Shown here in pieces: positions 18,629 through 28,699 of a DNA stretch of 64,000 nucleotides (its first letter is position 1; each line of letters opens with the position of its first letter). The translations under genes were made by a program, and so were the position numbers. Origin of the DNA: Prevotella sp. Rep29 (GTDB taxonomy: Bacteria > Bacteroidota > Bacteroidia > Bacteroidales > Bacteroidaceae). Below the pieces are notes generated by a model. The model made no database searches. It saw only the letters and a program-made list of their open reading frames with translations, and was not told the origin of the DNA. The stretch lies in contig NZ_CP047159.1 in the NCBI RefSeq assembly GCF_019551475.1, forward strand, positions 2,542,001-2,606,000, in the 5' to 3' direction.

Positions 18629-20728
18629 ATGTTTGATATACTGAATCAAGATGTGCAATATGTCTCGGGGGTCGGTCCGAAGCGAAAGGAGATTCTGAAG
18701 AAAGAACTCCAAATCAGCACTTATGGCGATTTGCTGGAATATTTCCCCTACAAACATGTTGACCGGAGCCGTATCTATCGCATCGACGAGCTGTCGCCCG
18801 ACATGCCGTTCGTGCAGATTCGCGGAAAGATTCTCAGCTTCGAGGAATTCTCGGTCGGCACTCGCAAGAAACGGGTGGTTGCCTATTTTTCTGACGGCAG
18901 AGGCGTAGTCGATTTGGTTTGGTTCTCGCGGGCGCAGTATATCACAAGAAACTATTCGGTTGAGAAAGACTATATCGTCTTCGGACGACCCACCGTCTAT
19001 GGCGGGCGCTACCAGTTTGCGCACCCGGAAATTGAAAAGGCGGAAGACGTGGAGCTGTCTGCCATGGGCATGCAGCCTTATTACGTGACGACAGAAGCGA
19101 TGAAAAAGGCGGGTATCACATCGCGGACGATGGAGAAAATCATGAAAAACCTGCTGGAAAAACTCACACAGCCACTGCCTGAGACGCTCCCGCCTTTCAT
19201 CACAGGACCGCTCCACCTGATATCCAGAGATGATGCCTTTCGGAAAATTCACTACCCGAAATGTGCCGAAGACACTCAGCAAGCGCGGCTGCGACTGAAG
19301 TTCGAAGAACTGTTTTACGTGCAGCTGAACATTCTCAGATACGCCAACGACCACCGAAGGAAGTACCGCGGATATGTGTTCAGCCACGTCGGTGAGCACT
19401 TCAACACGTTCTACCATGAACACCTGCCCTTCCCGCTCACCGGAGCACAGAAGCGTGTGATTCGGGAAATACGGAAGGACATGGGAAGCGGACAACAGAT
19501 GAACCGCCTGCTACAGGGCGACGTAGGGTCGGGAAAGACGCTCGTGGCGCTCATGTCCATGCTCATCGCACTCGACAACGGCTATCAGGCGTGTATCATG
19601 GCGCCGACAGAGATTCTTGCCGAACAGCACCTGCAGACCATACGCGAACTGCTGGGCGACATGCCTGTGAGGACGGAACTGCTGACCGGTGTCGTGAAAG
19701 GGAAGAGGAGAGAGGCGGTCATGCAAGGACTCATAGATGGCAGCGTCCATCTGCTGGTGGGAACACATGCCGTCATCGAAGAAAACGTGCAGTTCAAACG
19801 GCTCGGATTCGCTGTCATCGACGAGCAACACCGCTTCGGAGTGGCGCAACGCGCCAAACTGTGGTCGAAAAGCAACAACCCGCCACACGTTCTTGTCATG
19901 ACCGCCACGCCTATTCCGCGCACATTGGCAATGACGCTCTACGGCGATCTGGACGTCAGCGTCATCGACGAACTGCCACCCGGCAGAAAACCCATACAGA
20001 CAATCCACAAGTTCGACAACCAGTTGCACAGCCTCTACACGGGCATCCGCAAGCAGATACAGGAAGGACGACAGGCATATATCGTATTCCCGCTTATCAA
20101 AGAGAGCGAAAAAATCGATTTGAAAAATCTGGAAGAAGGATTTGAAACCCTGCGCGAAGCCCTTCCCGAAATGCGCATGAGCAAAGTGCACGGGAAGATG
20201 AAACCTGCCGAAAAAGATGCGGAAATGGCTAAATTCGTGAGCGGCGAGACACAGATTCTCGTGGCAACGACCGTCATCGAAGTGGGCGTGAACGTGCCCA
20301 ACGCTTCGGTCATGGTCATCATGGAGGCACAACGGTTCGGACTTTCACAACTGCATCAGCTGCGCGGACGCGTAGGACGCGGTGCCGACCAGTCCTATTG
20401 CATCCTCGTCACACCCTATAAGCTTTCAGCGGAAACACGCAAACGCATTGATATCATGTGCGAGACGAACGACGGATTTGAGATTGCTGAAGCCGACCTG
20501 AAGCTGCGCGGACCGGGCGATTTGGAAGGAACAGCACAGAGCGGCATGGCATTCGACCTGAAAATTGCCGACATCGCACGCGACGGACAACTCGTGCAAC
20601 TGGCACGCGACGAAGCGCAAAAGATTATCGACAACGACCCTAACTGCGAAAAAAACGAATATGCACTGCTGTGGAACCGGCTCCAAGCGCTCAGAAAGAC
20701 CAACGTCAACTGGTCTGCCATCTCCTGA
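18629..20728 (+). CDS. recG: ATP-dependent DNA helicase RecG
   Basis: Branch-migrating helicase that remodels stalled replication forks and Holliday junctions. It has 699 residues. An N-terminal wedge/OB region contains VQYVSGVGPKRKEIL. The helicase core carries Walker A GDVGSGKTLVALM, Walker B VIDEQHRFGV (DEQH box), TATPIPRTLAMT, QATTVIEVGVNVP-type motif V and HQLRGRVGRG (motif VI). The start ATG 18629 matches the family N-terminus. It stops at UGA (20726-20728), one of several host genes showing that UGA is a normal stop here. Confidence 0.96.
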   Translation: MFDILNQDVQYVSGVGPKRKEILKKELQISTYGDLLEYFPYKHVDRSRIYRIDELSPDMPFVQIRGKILSFEEFSVGTRKKRVVAYFSDGRGVVDLVWFSRAQYITRNYSVEKDYIVFGRPTVYGGRYQFAHPEIEKAEDVELSAMGMQPYYVTTEAMKKAGITSRTMEKIMKNLLEKLTQPLPETLPPFITGPLHLISRDDAFRKIHYPKCAEDTQQARLRLKFEELFYVQLNILRYANDHRRKYRGYVFSHVGEHFNTFYHEHLPFPLTGAQKRVIREIRKDMGSGQQMNRLLQGDVGSGKTLVALMSMLIALDNGYQACIMAPTEILAEQHLQTIRELLGDMPVRTELLTGVVKGKRREAVMQGLIDGSVHLLVGTHAVIEENVQFKRLGFAVIDEQHRFGVAQRAKLWSKSNNPPHVLVMTATPIPRTLAMTLYGDLDVSVIDELPPGRKPIQTIHKFDNQLHSLYTGIRKQIQEGRQAYIVFPLIKESEKIDLKNLEEGFETLREALPEMRMSKVHGKMKPAEKDAEMAKFVSGETQILVATTVIEVGVNVPNASVMVIMEAQRFGLSQLHQLRGRVGRGADQSYCILVTPYKLSAETRKRIDIMCETNDGFEIAEADLKLRGPGDLEGTAQSGMAFDLKIADIARDGQLVQLARDEAQKIIDNDPNCEKNEYALLWNRLQALRKTNVNWSAIS

Positions 20729-21018
20729 ACAGCGGCATAATGTTCCCAAAAATCGGCGGATAAACTTAAAAAATGTTTATAAATTAACAAAAAGTGGTCT
20801 TTTTTTTGGTTTTTTGCAATTATCAATCTATCCACCGACAGGAGGGCTGTTGAGAGGGATTCGACGGATGGCTGAAATGTTAAAACTCGAACAAAAACTG
20901 TTAATCGGAAAACAACCTTGGCAGAAAAACGTTATCTTTGCAATACGTTTGGAAAAACTATTTCATATAATTATTGTGAGATGGGCGCTTCCGAACAAAG
21001 TGAAACCAAAACCCAAAA
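20729..21018. other. Intergenic region with one promoter element
   Basis: An AT-rich stretch with T-tracts. The only clear signal is a -7 element TATCTTTG at 20933-20940 pointing to the M23 peptidase gene. A tmRNA-like word GGGATTCGACGG occurs near 20857 but without tmRNA context. Confidence 0.5.
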
Positions 21019-21021
21019 TTG

Positions 21022-21993
21022 ATGATACATTTAAAAGCAACCATAAAGACATTTGTAGTATTTTCATTCATGAGTCTCACCACATTGCCTTCGGCAGCGC
21101 AAGACCTGCTGGCACGTCAAGCACCGATTGACAAGAAGATGAAGGCAATCGACACACTCGCCCTGAACGCCCTCCTGGAAAAGGAACAATGGGAGTCACC
21201 GGCAGCAGATTTATACGAAGAATGGAGCAACAAATACACCCATAAAGTCAGTCCACTACCCGATGAATTCCGCATCAACCTGCGCGGATTCTGCATGCCT
21301 ACGCCCAGCCGCGTCATCACATCCAACTTCGGTGCACGCTGGGGAAGAATGCACAAGGGACTCGACATTAAAGTATATACGGGCGACACCATCCGCGCCG
21401 CCTTCACAGGCAAAGTGCGCATCGTAAGATATGATGCCAACGGATATGGAAAATATGTCGTCATCCGCCATGACAACGGACTGGAAACCATCTACGGACA
21501 CCTGTCGAAACAACTCGTGGCAGAGAATCAGAACGTCAGGGCTGGCGATGTCATCGGACTGGGTGGAAACACCGGACGAAGCACCGGTTCGCACCTCCAC
21601 TTCGAAACTCGTCTGTGCGGTGTGGCACTCAACCCGGCACTCTTCTTCGACTTCCGCGCACAAGATGTCACCTGCGACACCTACGTGTTCCGCAAGAGCA
21701 CCATCAACCGCGAATCGGCACAGGCAACACGCCTGCGTGGCAAAAACGACCAAAACGGATATAGCCGCGAAGATGTCGTCGGAAAAGAACAGGCATCAGC
21801 CAGCAGACGCACCGAGGACAACAGCAACGCATCATCGTCCTACTCAGGTGCCACGCGCTATCACAAGGTTGAAGCCGGCGAAACCGTCTATTCTATAGCC
21901 CGCAAGCACGGACTCACCGTTGAGGAGTTCTGCCGCATCAACCACATCAACAAGAATATGCGCATACGCCCAGGACAGATTCTGAAGTATTAA
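21022..21993 (+). CDS. M23-family peptidase with C-terminal LysM
   Basis: A 323-residue exported murein endopeptidase-like protein. A signal peptide (TFVVFSFMSLTTLPSAAQ) is followed by the LytM/M23 domain with zinc ligands in GRMHKGLDIKVYTG and GSHLHFETR, plus VIRHDNGLETIYGHL. A Ser/Asn-rich linker follows (about residues 235-275). The LysM domain is YHKVEAGETVYSIARKHGL...INHINKNMRIRPGQIL. It likely cleaves peptidoglycan cross-links or regulates amidases. All M23 ligand positions look intact. ATG 21022 is preceded in frame by TTG 21019. A strong terminator follows. Confidence 0.92.
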   Translation: MIHLKATIKTFVVFSFMSLTTLPSAAQDLLARQAPIDKKMKAIDTLALNALLEKEQWESPAADLYEEWSNKYTHKVSPLPDEFRINLRGFCMPTPSRVITSNFGARWGRMHKGLDIKVYTGDTIRAAFTGKVRIVRYDANGYGKYVVIRHDNGLETIYGHLSKQLVAENQNVRAGDVIGLGGNTGRSTGSHLHFETRLCGVALNPALFFDFRAQDVTCDTYVFRKSTINRESAQATRLRGKNDQNGYSREDVVGKEQASASRRTEDNSNASSSYSGATRYHKVEAGETVYSIARKHGLTVEEFCRINHINKNMRIRPGQILKY

Positions 21994-22030
21994 AGATTAC
22001 TTTTCATAACCCACTTTTATTTGATTATTA

Positions 22031-22066
22031 ACAAACCGCCGGCACGTGTGCCGGCGGTTTTTTGTT
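22031..22066 (+). terminator. Rho-independent terminator
   Basis: AAACCGCCGGCAC / GTGCCGGCGGTTT hairpin with minimal loop and a T-tract, 38 bp behind the M23 peptidase gene. Confidence 0.93.
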
Positions 22067-22130
22067 TGACGGTTCTTCTCTCACGCACAAACGACAGACC
22101 AAATCGCATGGTTTCCTTCAAAAACGAAGG

Positions 22131-22345
22131 CTGCATATTTATGCACAGGCGAAATTTTGATGTCCATTTTGTAAGCTGTTGAATTTCAAGACGTTAAGAA
22201 GTGGTTTCCAAAAGTTCAACTTTTAGCTTGCAAAAGTTGAACTTTTAGGAGGTGAAAGTTGAACTTTTAGAGCGCAAAAGTTCAACTTTTGGAAAACGAA
22301 AGTTCAACCGCATATTTATACGCCCTTTTCCGTATGTTTATACGC
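22131..22345. repeat. 22-bp phased palindrome array, copy B
   Basis: AAAAG/GAAAG cores start at 22210, 22232, 22254, 22276 and 22298, exactly 22 bp apart. All centres are TTCAA or TTGAA, so each unit is a near-perfect palindrome AAAAGTTNAACTTTT. A TGCATATTTATGCA palindrome lies to the left and TATTTATAC / TGTTTATAC elements to the right. Same orientation as copy A. It fills the gap between the M23 terminator and the cysteine hydrolase gene. Confidence 0.87.
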
Positions 22346-22441
22346 TGCGCAAAACGACAAACAACAGATGAGAAACGACAAATATGACAGACCGCTTTGG
22401 CTTTGACCAAGCATAAATGTCAACGCCCGCTGAGGAGATTC

Positions 22442-22984
22442 TCAGAACAAATCATTTACGCTGCAAATGGTTGCCCCGTAGATTTTCTCGATGTAGGCGA
22501 GCCCTCCGGTGTAACCTTCTTCAGTGTCGGTGTCGGTAGTTTCCCGTGGGACGATGATGTTGAATCCCCTGAAGAAAGCGTCGGCAGAGGTGTGACGGCA
22601 GCAGCAGTCAGCCTGCCATCCCGTAATCACCACGGTATCAACTCCGAGTTCCCTGAGAACGAGCTCGAGAGTTGTCTCGTAGAAGCCGCTGTAAGTCTTC
22701 TTGGGAATGATGTAGTCGCCCTTTGCAGGTTTGAGCTCGTCAATAATTTCCGCTCCCTTCGTGCCCTCTACAGCATGGGGTCCCCACACCTTGAACTCCT
22801 TGTCGATGTCGGGTGTGTGACAGTCATTGGCGTAGATGACAGGAATACCTTCGGCGCGGGCTTTTTCGCAAAGCTTCTTGATAGGTTCGATGATGTGGTT
22901 GACACGCGGTGAGGCGATGGGTCCTGTGACAAAATCATTGAGCATGTCAATGACGATTACGGCATACTTTTTCATGTCTTTCAT
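22442..22984 (-). CDS. Isochorismatase-family cysteine hydrolase
   Basis: A 180-residue single-domain hydrolase of the nicotinamidase/isochorismatase superfamily. The catalytic Asp is in VIVIDMLNDFV, Lys in IIPKKTYSGFYET and the nucleophile Cys in VVITGWQADCCCRHTSADAF, followed by RGFNIIVPRETTD. The triple Cys is unusual; the catalytic one by position should be the one before RHT. A metal-site pair D/H is in NDCHTPD. Substrate could be nicotinamide or a related amide. Start at M1 (22984) or M4 (22975). No operon partner is visible. Confidence 0.88.
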   Translation of the reverse strand: MKDMKKYAVIVIDMLNDFVTGPIASPRVNHIIEPIKKLCEKARAEGIPVIYANDCHTPDIDKEFKVWGPHAVEGTKGAEIIDELKPAKGDYIIPKKTYSGFYETTLELVLRELGVDTVVITGWQADCCCRHTSADAFFRGFNIIVPRETTDTDTEEGYTGGLAYIEKIYGATICSVNDLF

Positions 22985-23105
22985 TTTTTTAATTCTGGTT
23001 TCAACAACTCAGCACAACAATGTGTGCCAAATACTGCCACAAATATAAATATATTTTCCGGAATTACAAGCCTGTTGCATCAAGAAAATTCATTCCCCTG
23101 CTACG

Positions 23106-23149
23106 AAAAAACCTCTGCCTCCAGCCTTACGGGACTGAAAGCAGAGGTG
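23106..23149 (-). terminator. Rho-independent terminator for the C10 protease operon
   Basis: On the minus strand, ACCTCTGC ... GCAGAGGT followed by six T residues, about 25 bp behind the protease stop. Confidence 0.85.
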
Positions 23150-23171
23150 TTGAAATCTCCTCCAAGATTGG

Positions 23172-26054
23172 TTATTTGCTTATCTTCTGAGTAAAGACGC
23201 CATCACTGGTGGTGACGCGCACGAGATATACGCTGCTGCGCAAGTGTTCTGCCTCAACGTCGCTGCCGTTGCTCCGGCGGGCAACACAACGCCCGCTCAG
23301 GTCGAACACCTCGATGTTTTTCACTGCGACATCGCCCTTGACAGCCACACAGATACGGTCGCCGTCCATGAAGACTACCGGCTTGCTATCGGCGGAGCTG
23401 ACGGATGTGATGCCCGTAGATTCGTCCACGACATCAATCAACTTATAGATTTTATCGTAGCTGCCGATGCCCGACGTGGAGCTTGTTCCGATGCCCGACG
23501 TGGAGCTTGCTCCGAAGTCATAGACCAGGATGTAGCGTCCCACGTTATAGGTGATAGTCGATGAAATGTTGGCGGTGTATTGTGCTCCTGCTGCCAGGTT
23601 CACTCTTTCCATTTTGAGGATGCCGCCACTGCTCAACGTATATTGGCGCATGCGCACATAGATATACCCGTTATAGGCAGCAGGGGCTTCGAAAGTCACG
23701 GAGCCTGTCAGCTTCGTACCCTTCACCACTTGGTCGGGCATATTGATAGACACGCCGTTGAGACGGATGTCGGTGCCTGTGCCGACGCTGATAGTGTCGC
23801 CATAATAGGCTGAACGGGTATCGTCAACAATCTGACCGTCGCCCGTGAGATAGCTCACCTGGATGAAATAGTTGCCCGGATTAACAGGCATCTGCCGATA
23901 GAACGTGAGCGTCTTCGACTCACCTTTTTCCAACGTAGCGTCTGCCTGCTGATACATATAGCGCTTGGTGGGATCGTTCGCATCCACAAGATAGAGTATC
24001 ACGCCGACCTTTCCGGCTGCTCCATAGTTGCGGCTGTTGAGTGCGAAATAGACCATATCGCCCTGATTGGCAATAATCTGACCGTCGCGGCGCTGCCAGA
24101 GCACATTCTGCGTCAGGTGCATCACGGGATAGTCTGCCTCAGGCAACACGGTCAGTATGTCCGATGCGACCGTCTCGGTGAACGGATGCTCAGGGAATCC
24201 CTTTTCAAAGAGGACAATCCTATAATCACCTGCAGGCATTTCATCGCTGAGGTTGATGAGAAATCTGAGCGACTCGGTGCTCTCGTCATAGATGTTCACG
24301 GCGTTCTCGTAGTCATAATGGGTGTCATTTTCCACTGACTGGAAGCGCACCACGACATTCTTCAGATGCAAATGCTTTGAGTTGTTCTGCAGAACGAGCG
24401 GCAGGACAATCGAACCCTTGGCGTAAACCTCCGGAAATTCCGATTCCACTTTCTCGAGGATGGTGACATCGGGAACCGGTGTATCGACTCCTTCTGTTTC
24501 GATATATCCGTTGTTGACATTCACCTTGATGCGGTTGCTGTATGGGATGCCCTGCGGATTGCGCCCGATGCCGTGTCTCAAGAACTTCCATTCATCGGTA
24601 GCACTCTCACGGAACATCAGGCGGATATATGCCAGACCGTTGGCGATGGTGCTCGACACCGTTTTAGGAACATCGCGCACGACGAACCCCATGATATATC
24701 CCGTCCGACGGTTGGTATAGGCATTGATTGTCTTATCCTCTGTCTTCAGGATCTGCAACACCTCACCGTCGCGCTCCAACACGGCAGCAATCTGACCGTT
24801 GAACGGGGTCACGTCATAGTTCTCCACCGTTCCTCCTATGGAGAATTGGTCGCCGAAATCGTTGTTTGTCATCATCGTTGAGAAGTAGAGCGGGCGCTCA
24901 TAGACGGTCGTCCCACTAGTCGGCGGCTGAATGCCTGTGATGATTTCCTGGTCGATATTGTAAGCACCTTTTCCACCACCCTCACCCAATCCGGCGGGCT
25001 CGAGATGGTTGACACTGAAATAGCCGTTGTAGTCGCCATACCATCCCCAGTTGATGTGAACGAAGTCCTCCGTATCATATCCGTCACAGACAAAAGCGTG
25101 ACCACCCAGTCCGTCTTCGCTCGAAGCAGCATAATAGACGGGGCGCTGCGCATCGATTTCGCTCTTGATGATGCTGAGCCACTCGGAAGTGTCGTAGTAA
25201 TTCCGTTTGCGCATCGTCGTACCGCTGTCATAGCGGAAATAATGGCGGAACGCATTTGGCACGATGGGCGATACGGCACCGCTGCCACCTGCCACATATT
25301 CCATCTCAACAGCCACTCCGAAATGGAATGCGAGTGTCGAGATGGCATCTTTCTGAGCCTCCGTCGCCTCTACTCCGCGATACGTGTTGAGGATGTTCGC
25401 CCAGTCGTAGGTGGTGTTTCCGAAGTCTGCACTCAGTGTCTGTCCACATCCCTTGGTATCGGTATAGGTTTTCGTGTCGTTTCCCTGTGCGGGATAACCA
25501 TGATATCGCATAATCTGCGTTGCTGCCGTAGCCACACAGCCAACGTAATAATGCTTGGTCTCTCCGCTGGCGGTGTAGGTGGGACACTTCAGATTGTAAG
25601 GAGTGTCCTGTCCCCACTTGATTTCGCCGAGCAATGGAGCCTGGACGGGAGTTCCCACACGACTGGGCGAGTGTACGACGCCCGTCTTGTTGCGACAACT
25701 CTCAATATACATCTCGTTGAGCTTCATCCACTCGCGCAGATTCTCCGGCATACTTTCCCAGTCGAAAGTACCCTTGTCTGAATAGCCAAGCACGGGAATA
25801 GCCGTATCATCGCCCGACACAATCACAAAGCCGTCGCCGTCACCTATATTAAATATATAATAAGGTGTGTCGGCAGCTGTGGCATTTTTCATCAACCTCT
25901 TGGCTGACACAGATTTGAGCGGAGCGGCTTTCTTGCCGCCACGCTTACTGAAGAATTGTCGTGCCGTCTGCTCTGCCGTCTGTTGGTCAACGGGACCTGC
26001 CCATGACAACAGGCAAGCAAACAACGCGACAAAAAGAAATCTACTTCTTTTCAT
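23172..26054 (-). CDS. C10-family (streptopain/interpain-like) cysteine protease, type IX cargo
   Basis: A 960-residue secreted protease. A signal peptide (FLFVALFACLLSWAG) is followed by a Spi/propeptide domain (residues ~20-130). The C10 catalytic domain has nucleophile Cys in YYVGCVATAATQIMRYH (about 176) and His in GGHAFVCDGYD (about 319), plus NWGWYGDYNGYF. Several beta-sandwich modules and a C-terminal type IX tail follow (IEVFDLSGRCVARR...SVYLVRVTTSDGVFTQKISK). An 8-residue tandem duplication (SSTSGIGT / SSTSGIGS) sits at about residues 845-862. It follows the FnIII gene after 12 bp in one operon. The relation to Prevotella interpains suggests host-protein degradation. Confidence 0.94.
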   Translation of the reverse strand: MKRSRFLFVALFACLLSWAGPVDQQTAEQTARQFFSKRGGKKAAPLKSVSAKRLMKNATAADTPYYIFNIGDGDGFVIVSGDDTAIPVLGYSDKGTFDWESMPENLREWMKLNEMYIESCRNKTGVVHSPSRVGTPVQAPLLGEIKWGQDTPYNLKCPTYTASGETKHYYVGCVATAATQIMRYHGYPAQGNDTKTYTDTKGCGQTLSADFGNTTYDWANILNTYRGVEATEAQKDAISTLAFHFGVAVEMEYVAGGSGAVSPIVPNAFRHYFRYDSGTTMRKRNYYDTSEWLSIIKSEIDAQRPVYYAASSEDGLGGHAFVCDGYDTEDFVHINWGWYGDYNGYFSVNHLEPAGLGEGGGKGAYNIDQEIITGIQPPTSGTTVYERPLYFSTMMTNNDFGDQFSIGGTVENYDVTPFNGQIAAVLERDGEVLQILKTEDKTINAYTNRRTGYIMGFVVRDVPKTVSSTIANGLAYIRLMFRESATDEWKFLRHGIGRNPQGIPYSNRIKVNVNNGYIETEGVDTPVPDVTILEKVESEFPEVYAKGSIVLPLVLQNNSKHLHLKNVVVRFQSVENDTHYDYENAVNIYDESTESLRFLINLSDEMPAGDYRIVLFEKGFPEHPFTETVASDILTVLPEADYPVMHLTQNVLWQRRDGQIIANQGDMVYFALNSRNYGAAGKVGVILYLVDANDPTKRYMYQQADATLEKGESKTLTFYRQMPVNPGNYFIQVSYLTGDGQIVDDTRSAYYGDTISVGTGTDIRLNGVSINMPDQVVKGTKLTGSVTFEAPAAYNGYIYVRMRQYTLSSGGILKMERVNLAAGAQYTANISSTITYNVGRYILVYDFGASSTSGIGTSSTSGIGSYDKIYKLIDVVDESTGITSVSSADSKPVVFMDGDRICVAVKGDVAVKNIEVFDLSGRCVARRSNGSDVEAEHLRSSVYLVRVTTSDGVFTQKISK
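23470..23517. repeat. 24-bp in-frame tandem duplication inside the C10 protease gene
   Basis: Two copies of the unit beginning CCGATGCCCGACGTGGAGCT, differing at one base, encode SSTSGIG(T/S) twice. Copy number could change by slippage without breaking the frame. Confidence 0.85.
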
Positions 26055-26066
26055 ACACCTATCGTT

Positions 26067-27857
26067 TTACTTAACAAGCACCTTCTTCCCGTTCACGATA
26101 TAGATGCCCTTCGTGGTCGGCTTGCCATTGAGAAGAACGCCTTGCAGGGTGTACCACTTGCCGTCTTTCACCGTTTCCTGCTCGCGGTCGATGTCGTTGA
26201 TGGCGGTCGGGTCAGAATAAGACACTTCTATCTCGTTCGATTTGTCAGAATAGATGTTGTCAACGTAATATCCTGTATAAGAAGAGCCTTTCACCGTCGG
26301 CGCGTAGGCAGCTACCTTATAGGAATAGCTGATATTGTCGGTAAACGCCACGTTGAACAGACAAGAGGTCACATCGCCCACGTCTTTGGTCTCTACTAAC
26401 GAAGTCGCTTTGTCACCTGCTGCCAAGTCTTGTGACACAGTAAACTCGTCCATGTAGAACTTGTTAGTACCACCATATTCGATGTAAACATAGGTCTCGG
26501 CATTTCCTTTTTCCGACTCAATCGTATAGTTGGCAAAACCGCCCGACACTTTCACCGTCGCGCTGTCCACAGCATCGTCACCACCATTATAGATATATAC
26601 TTTCACAGAGTCTTCCTTGTAGGTGCCGTAAGAATTAGAAGCAGCTTTCATCGTCAACTTGAACTTGCCACTGTTCTTAGACAGGTCGATGGCTGGTGTA
26701 CAGATATAACCCGTACCGCCAAACGGACCGATGCCGAAATAGCCGTTGGCAGCGCAAATATTAGATGCCGTCCACCCCGGATCGGCTGTATAGGTATCCA
26801 ACGCATAAGTCGAAGGATATGAGGGAGAACTCAAAGTGCCTTCTGTGAATCCAGAGAAGTCATCATGAAGTATATTCACCGTGCTGTCGTTTGCCAGTAT
26901 CTCGTGCTTATAGAGACTCACTTCGTAGCCCTCTGCACCCTCAACAGCATTCCAGTTGGCAGTGAAGCCCGTTGCCGTCACATCGGTTGCTTCCGTTGCT
27001 TCCGGAGCCGAAACACTTGATATGGGCTTCACCACGCGGATTTCATTCGAATAGGCAGAAACATATTCGTCGCGCTTCGCACGCACCGTGAAATAGTATT
27101 TCTTGCCGGCAGTCAGTCCCGTCACCTGCTTCGAGTGGGTAGTGGCGTATGATGAAGAGGGTTTATCTACTGCTTCATCCTTCAACAGATATTCTTTCTC
27201 CTCGCCGTTCTTGCTATAAACGTCAAGCAGATAACTTGTCGCTCCAGCCACTACCTTCCACGTTGCAGTGAAAGAATTGTCGCTGGCTGTTGTCGGCTGT
27301 GTCGCCTCCGGTGCACCGATAAATGCCTGACTGGCTTCTATCTTCAGGTCGTCGATGAGCATGCCACTGGCAATCAGATAGGGTTTGATGCGCAGGTAAC
27401 CAGAAGCCTTTCCGCCACCGCACATCACTTCAATCGTCGTCCAATCACCATTGTCGAGATAGATGGTCGCCGTAGCCGTATAAGAGCTGTTTAGCAAAAT
27501 CTGGATTCCTCCGCCCGTAGCGTCCAATGCCTTCGCACGGAACGTGATTCTCAGGTTACCACCATTGCCCGACATGTCGGTATTGGCAGTCTGAAGATAA
27601 CCGTTATCACCAATTTTCAGACTACCGCCAGCCTCATAAACTCGCGAACCCGACCAACTGGCAAGGGTATTACGAAGCTTATTGCTGGAATACGAACTGA
27701 TGTCTGTCGTAGCAGGTGTAGATTCTGTGCCTTCCGTGAAAGCATCAAAATTCTGTTCAAGCACCACGATGGTATCGCCCTCGGCTGCAAAAGCAGATGC
27801 ACAAGGCAACAATAACATCATCAACAAATGTTTGAGGAAATGTTTTTTCATATACAT
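26067..27857 (-). CDS. Secreted multidomain FnIII protein with type IX-like tail
   Basis: A 596-residue exported protein. A signal peptide (HLLMMLLLPCASAFAA) is followed by a jelly-roll/carbohydrate-binding-like module (residues ~30-180, ending LIDDLKIEAS). Two fibronectin III-like domains follow (each with APEAT...FTATW / FTANW...A.GYEVSLY and a G-Y-Y-F-T-V-like strand), with a second jelly-roll (ICTPAIDLSKNSGKFKLTM) between. The tail is WYTLQGVLLNGKPTTKGIYI...KKVLVK. First gene of an operon with the C10 protease (12-bp gap); probably a surface adhesin or glycan binder. Start M1 27857 or M3 27851. Confidence 0.85.
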   Translation of the reverse strand: MYMKKHFLKHLLMMLLLPCASAFAAEGDTIVVLEQNFDAFTEGTESTPATTDISSYSSNKLRNTLASWSGSRVYEAGGSLKIGDNGYLQTANTDMSGNGGNLRITFRAKALDATGGGIQILLNSSYTATATIYLDNGDWTTIEVMCGGGKASGYLRIKPYLIASGMLIDDLKIEASQAFIGAPEATQPTTASDNSFTATWKVVAGATSYLLDVYSKNGEEKEYLLKDEAVDKPSSSYATTHSKQVTGLTAGKKYYFTVRAKRDEYVSAYSNEIRVVKPISSVSAPEATEATDVTATGFTANWNAVEGAEGYEVSLYKHEILANDSTVNILHDDFSGFTEGTLSSPSYPSTYALDTYTADPGWTASNICAANGYFGIGPFGGTGYICTPAIDLSKNSGKFKLTMKAASNSYGTYKEDSVKVYIYNGGDDAVDSATVKVSGGFANYTIESEKGNAETYVYIEYGGTNKFYMDEFTVSQDLAAGDKATSLVETKDVGDVTSCLFNVAFTDNISYSYKVAAYAPTVKGSSYTGYYVDNIYSDKSNEIEVSYSDPTAINDIDREQETVKDGKWYTLQGVLLNGKPTTKGIYIVNGKKVLVK

Positions 27858-27910
27858 ATTATAGTTTAAGATTAATAATAAGCGAAATAAAATTCATAGA
27901 TATCTGGCTA

Positions 27911-27940
27911 CAAAGATAAACAATTTTCATAAAAAACAAA
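27911..27940 (-). promoter_or_regulatory. Promoter of the FnIII-C10 protease operon
   Basis: On the minus strand TATCTTTG (27918-27911), with TTTG at 27940-27937 and an 18-bp spacer. The ATG lies about 53 bp downstream. Confidence 0.65.
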
Positions 27941-28108
27941 ATAAAATGTACATTTTTTTTGAATATTTTTATTCACATTGAAGTAAATAAGCGAACGAAA
28001 CATTGCAGAAAGTCAGTGTAAACCGAGCTTAGAAGAAAGAATGTCTGCTTTCTTTTTATATTGAGACGCTGCCCGATTTGCCTTTCAGAATTCTAAAAGT
28101 CGGAGCGT

Positions 28109-28699
28109 TTATTGGGAAAGTTCCGCAGCCAGCTGGCAGAGTTCGTCGTACCAGTCTTTACCGAAACGTTGGATGAGGGGCTCGCGAAGGAATTGGTAGA
28201 GCGGTATGCGGAGTTCACGCCCTTTGGTGATGGCATCGCGACAGATGTCCCAACGGCTGTAGTTGAGTCCGACGGTTCCGTTGGAGAAGCGCTTTTCCCG
28301 TATGGGATAAAGTGAACAACTGATGGGTTTGCAAAAGGTGGTTTTTCCCTGTCGATAAGCCCGTTCCAACGCACACAAACAAGCCTCTCCCTGATAGCAG
28401 GTAAATACGCAGTCTTTCCCGTTGACGATGCTGGTGACAAGGTCGCCCTCGCTGTCCACATAGCTCACGCCCTGTCGGTCGATAACCGCTTGTGCCTGTG
28501 CCGAGAGGTCATCCCAAACGGTGTCTAGCGAATCTTCTATTCCGCTGATTTCATCGAGTGTCACCGGTGCCCCGGCATCGCCTTCGACGCAACAGATACC
28601 CTTGCATTTCTCGTAGTCGCAGCAGAAATATTCGGTCAGGATTTCTGAAGTGAGCAATACGTCGCCTACTTGCACGATGGTGGGATGCTGTGTTACCAT
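28109..28699 (-). CDS. DUF3109 family cysteine-rich protein
   Basis: A 196-residue protein of a conserved Bacteroidetes family with a CxxxC/Cys cluster (YFCCDYEKCKGICCVEGDAGAP, then CVFTCYQGEACLCAL and CKPISCSLYPIR). The cysteine pattern resembles YkgJ-like zinc or iron-cluster proteins; the role is unknown. The start at 28699 (MVTQHPTIVQVGDVLL) is preferred because a longer N-terminus would be antiparallel to ung coding sequence. It overlaps the ung stop by 7 bp and is probably the last gene of gpmI-ung-DUF3109. Confidence 0.85.
   Translation of the reverse strand: MVTQHPTIVQVGDVLLTSEILTEYFCCDYEKCKGICCVEGDAGAPVTLDEISGIEDSLDTVWDDLSAQAQAVIDRQGVSYVDSEGDLVTSIVNGKDCVFTCYQGEACLCALERAYRQGKTTFCKPISCSLYPIREKRFSNGTVGLNYSRWDICRDAITKGRELRIPLYQFLREPLIQRFGKDWYDELCQLAAELSQ

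Noticed and set aside
20840..20960. tmRNA (ssrA)-like word GGGATTCGACGG
   Set aside because: Only a short word match. There is no tRNA-like 3' half and no tag frame, and the space to the next gene is too small.
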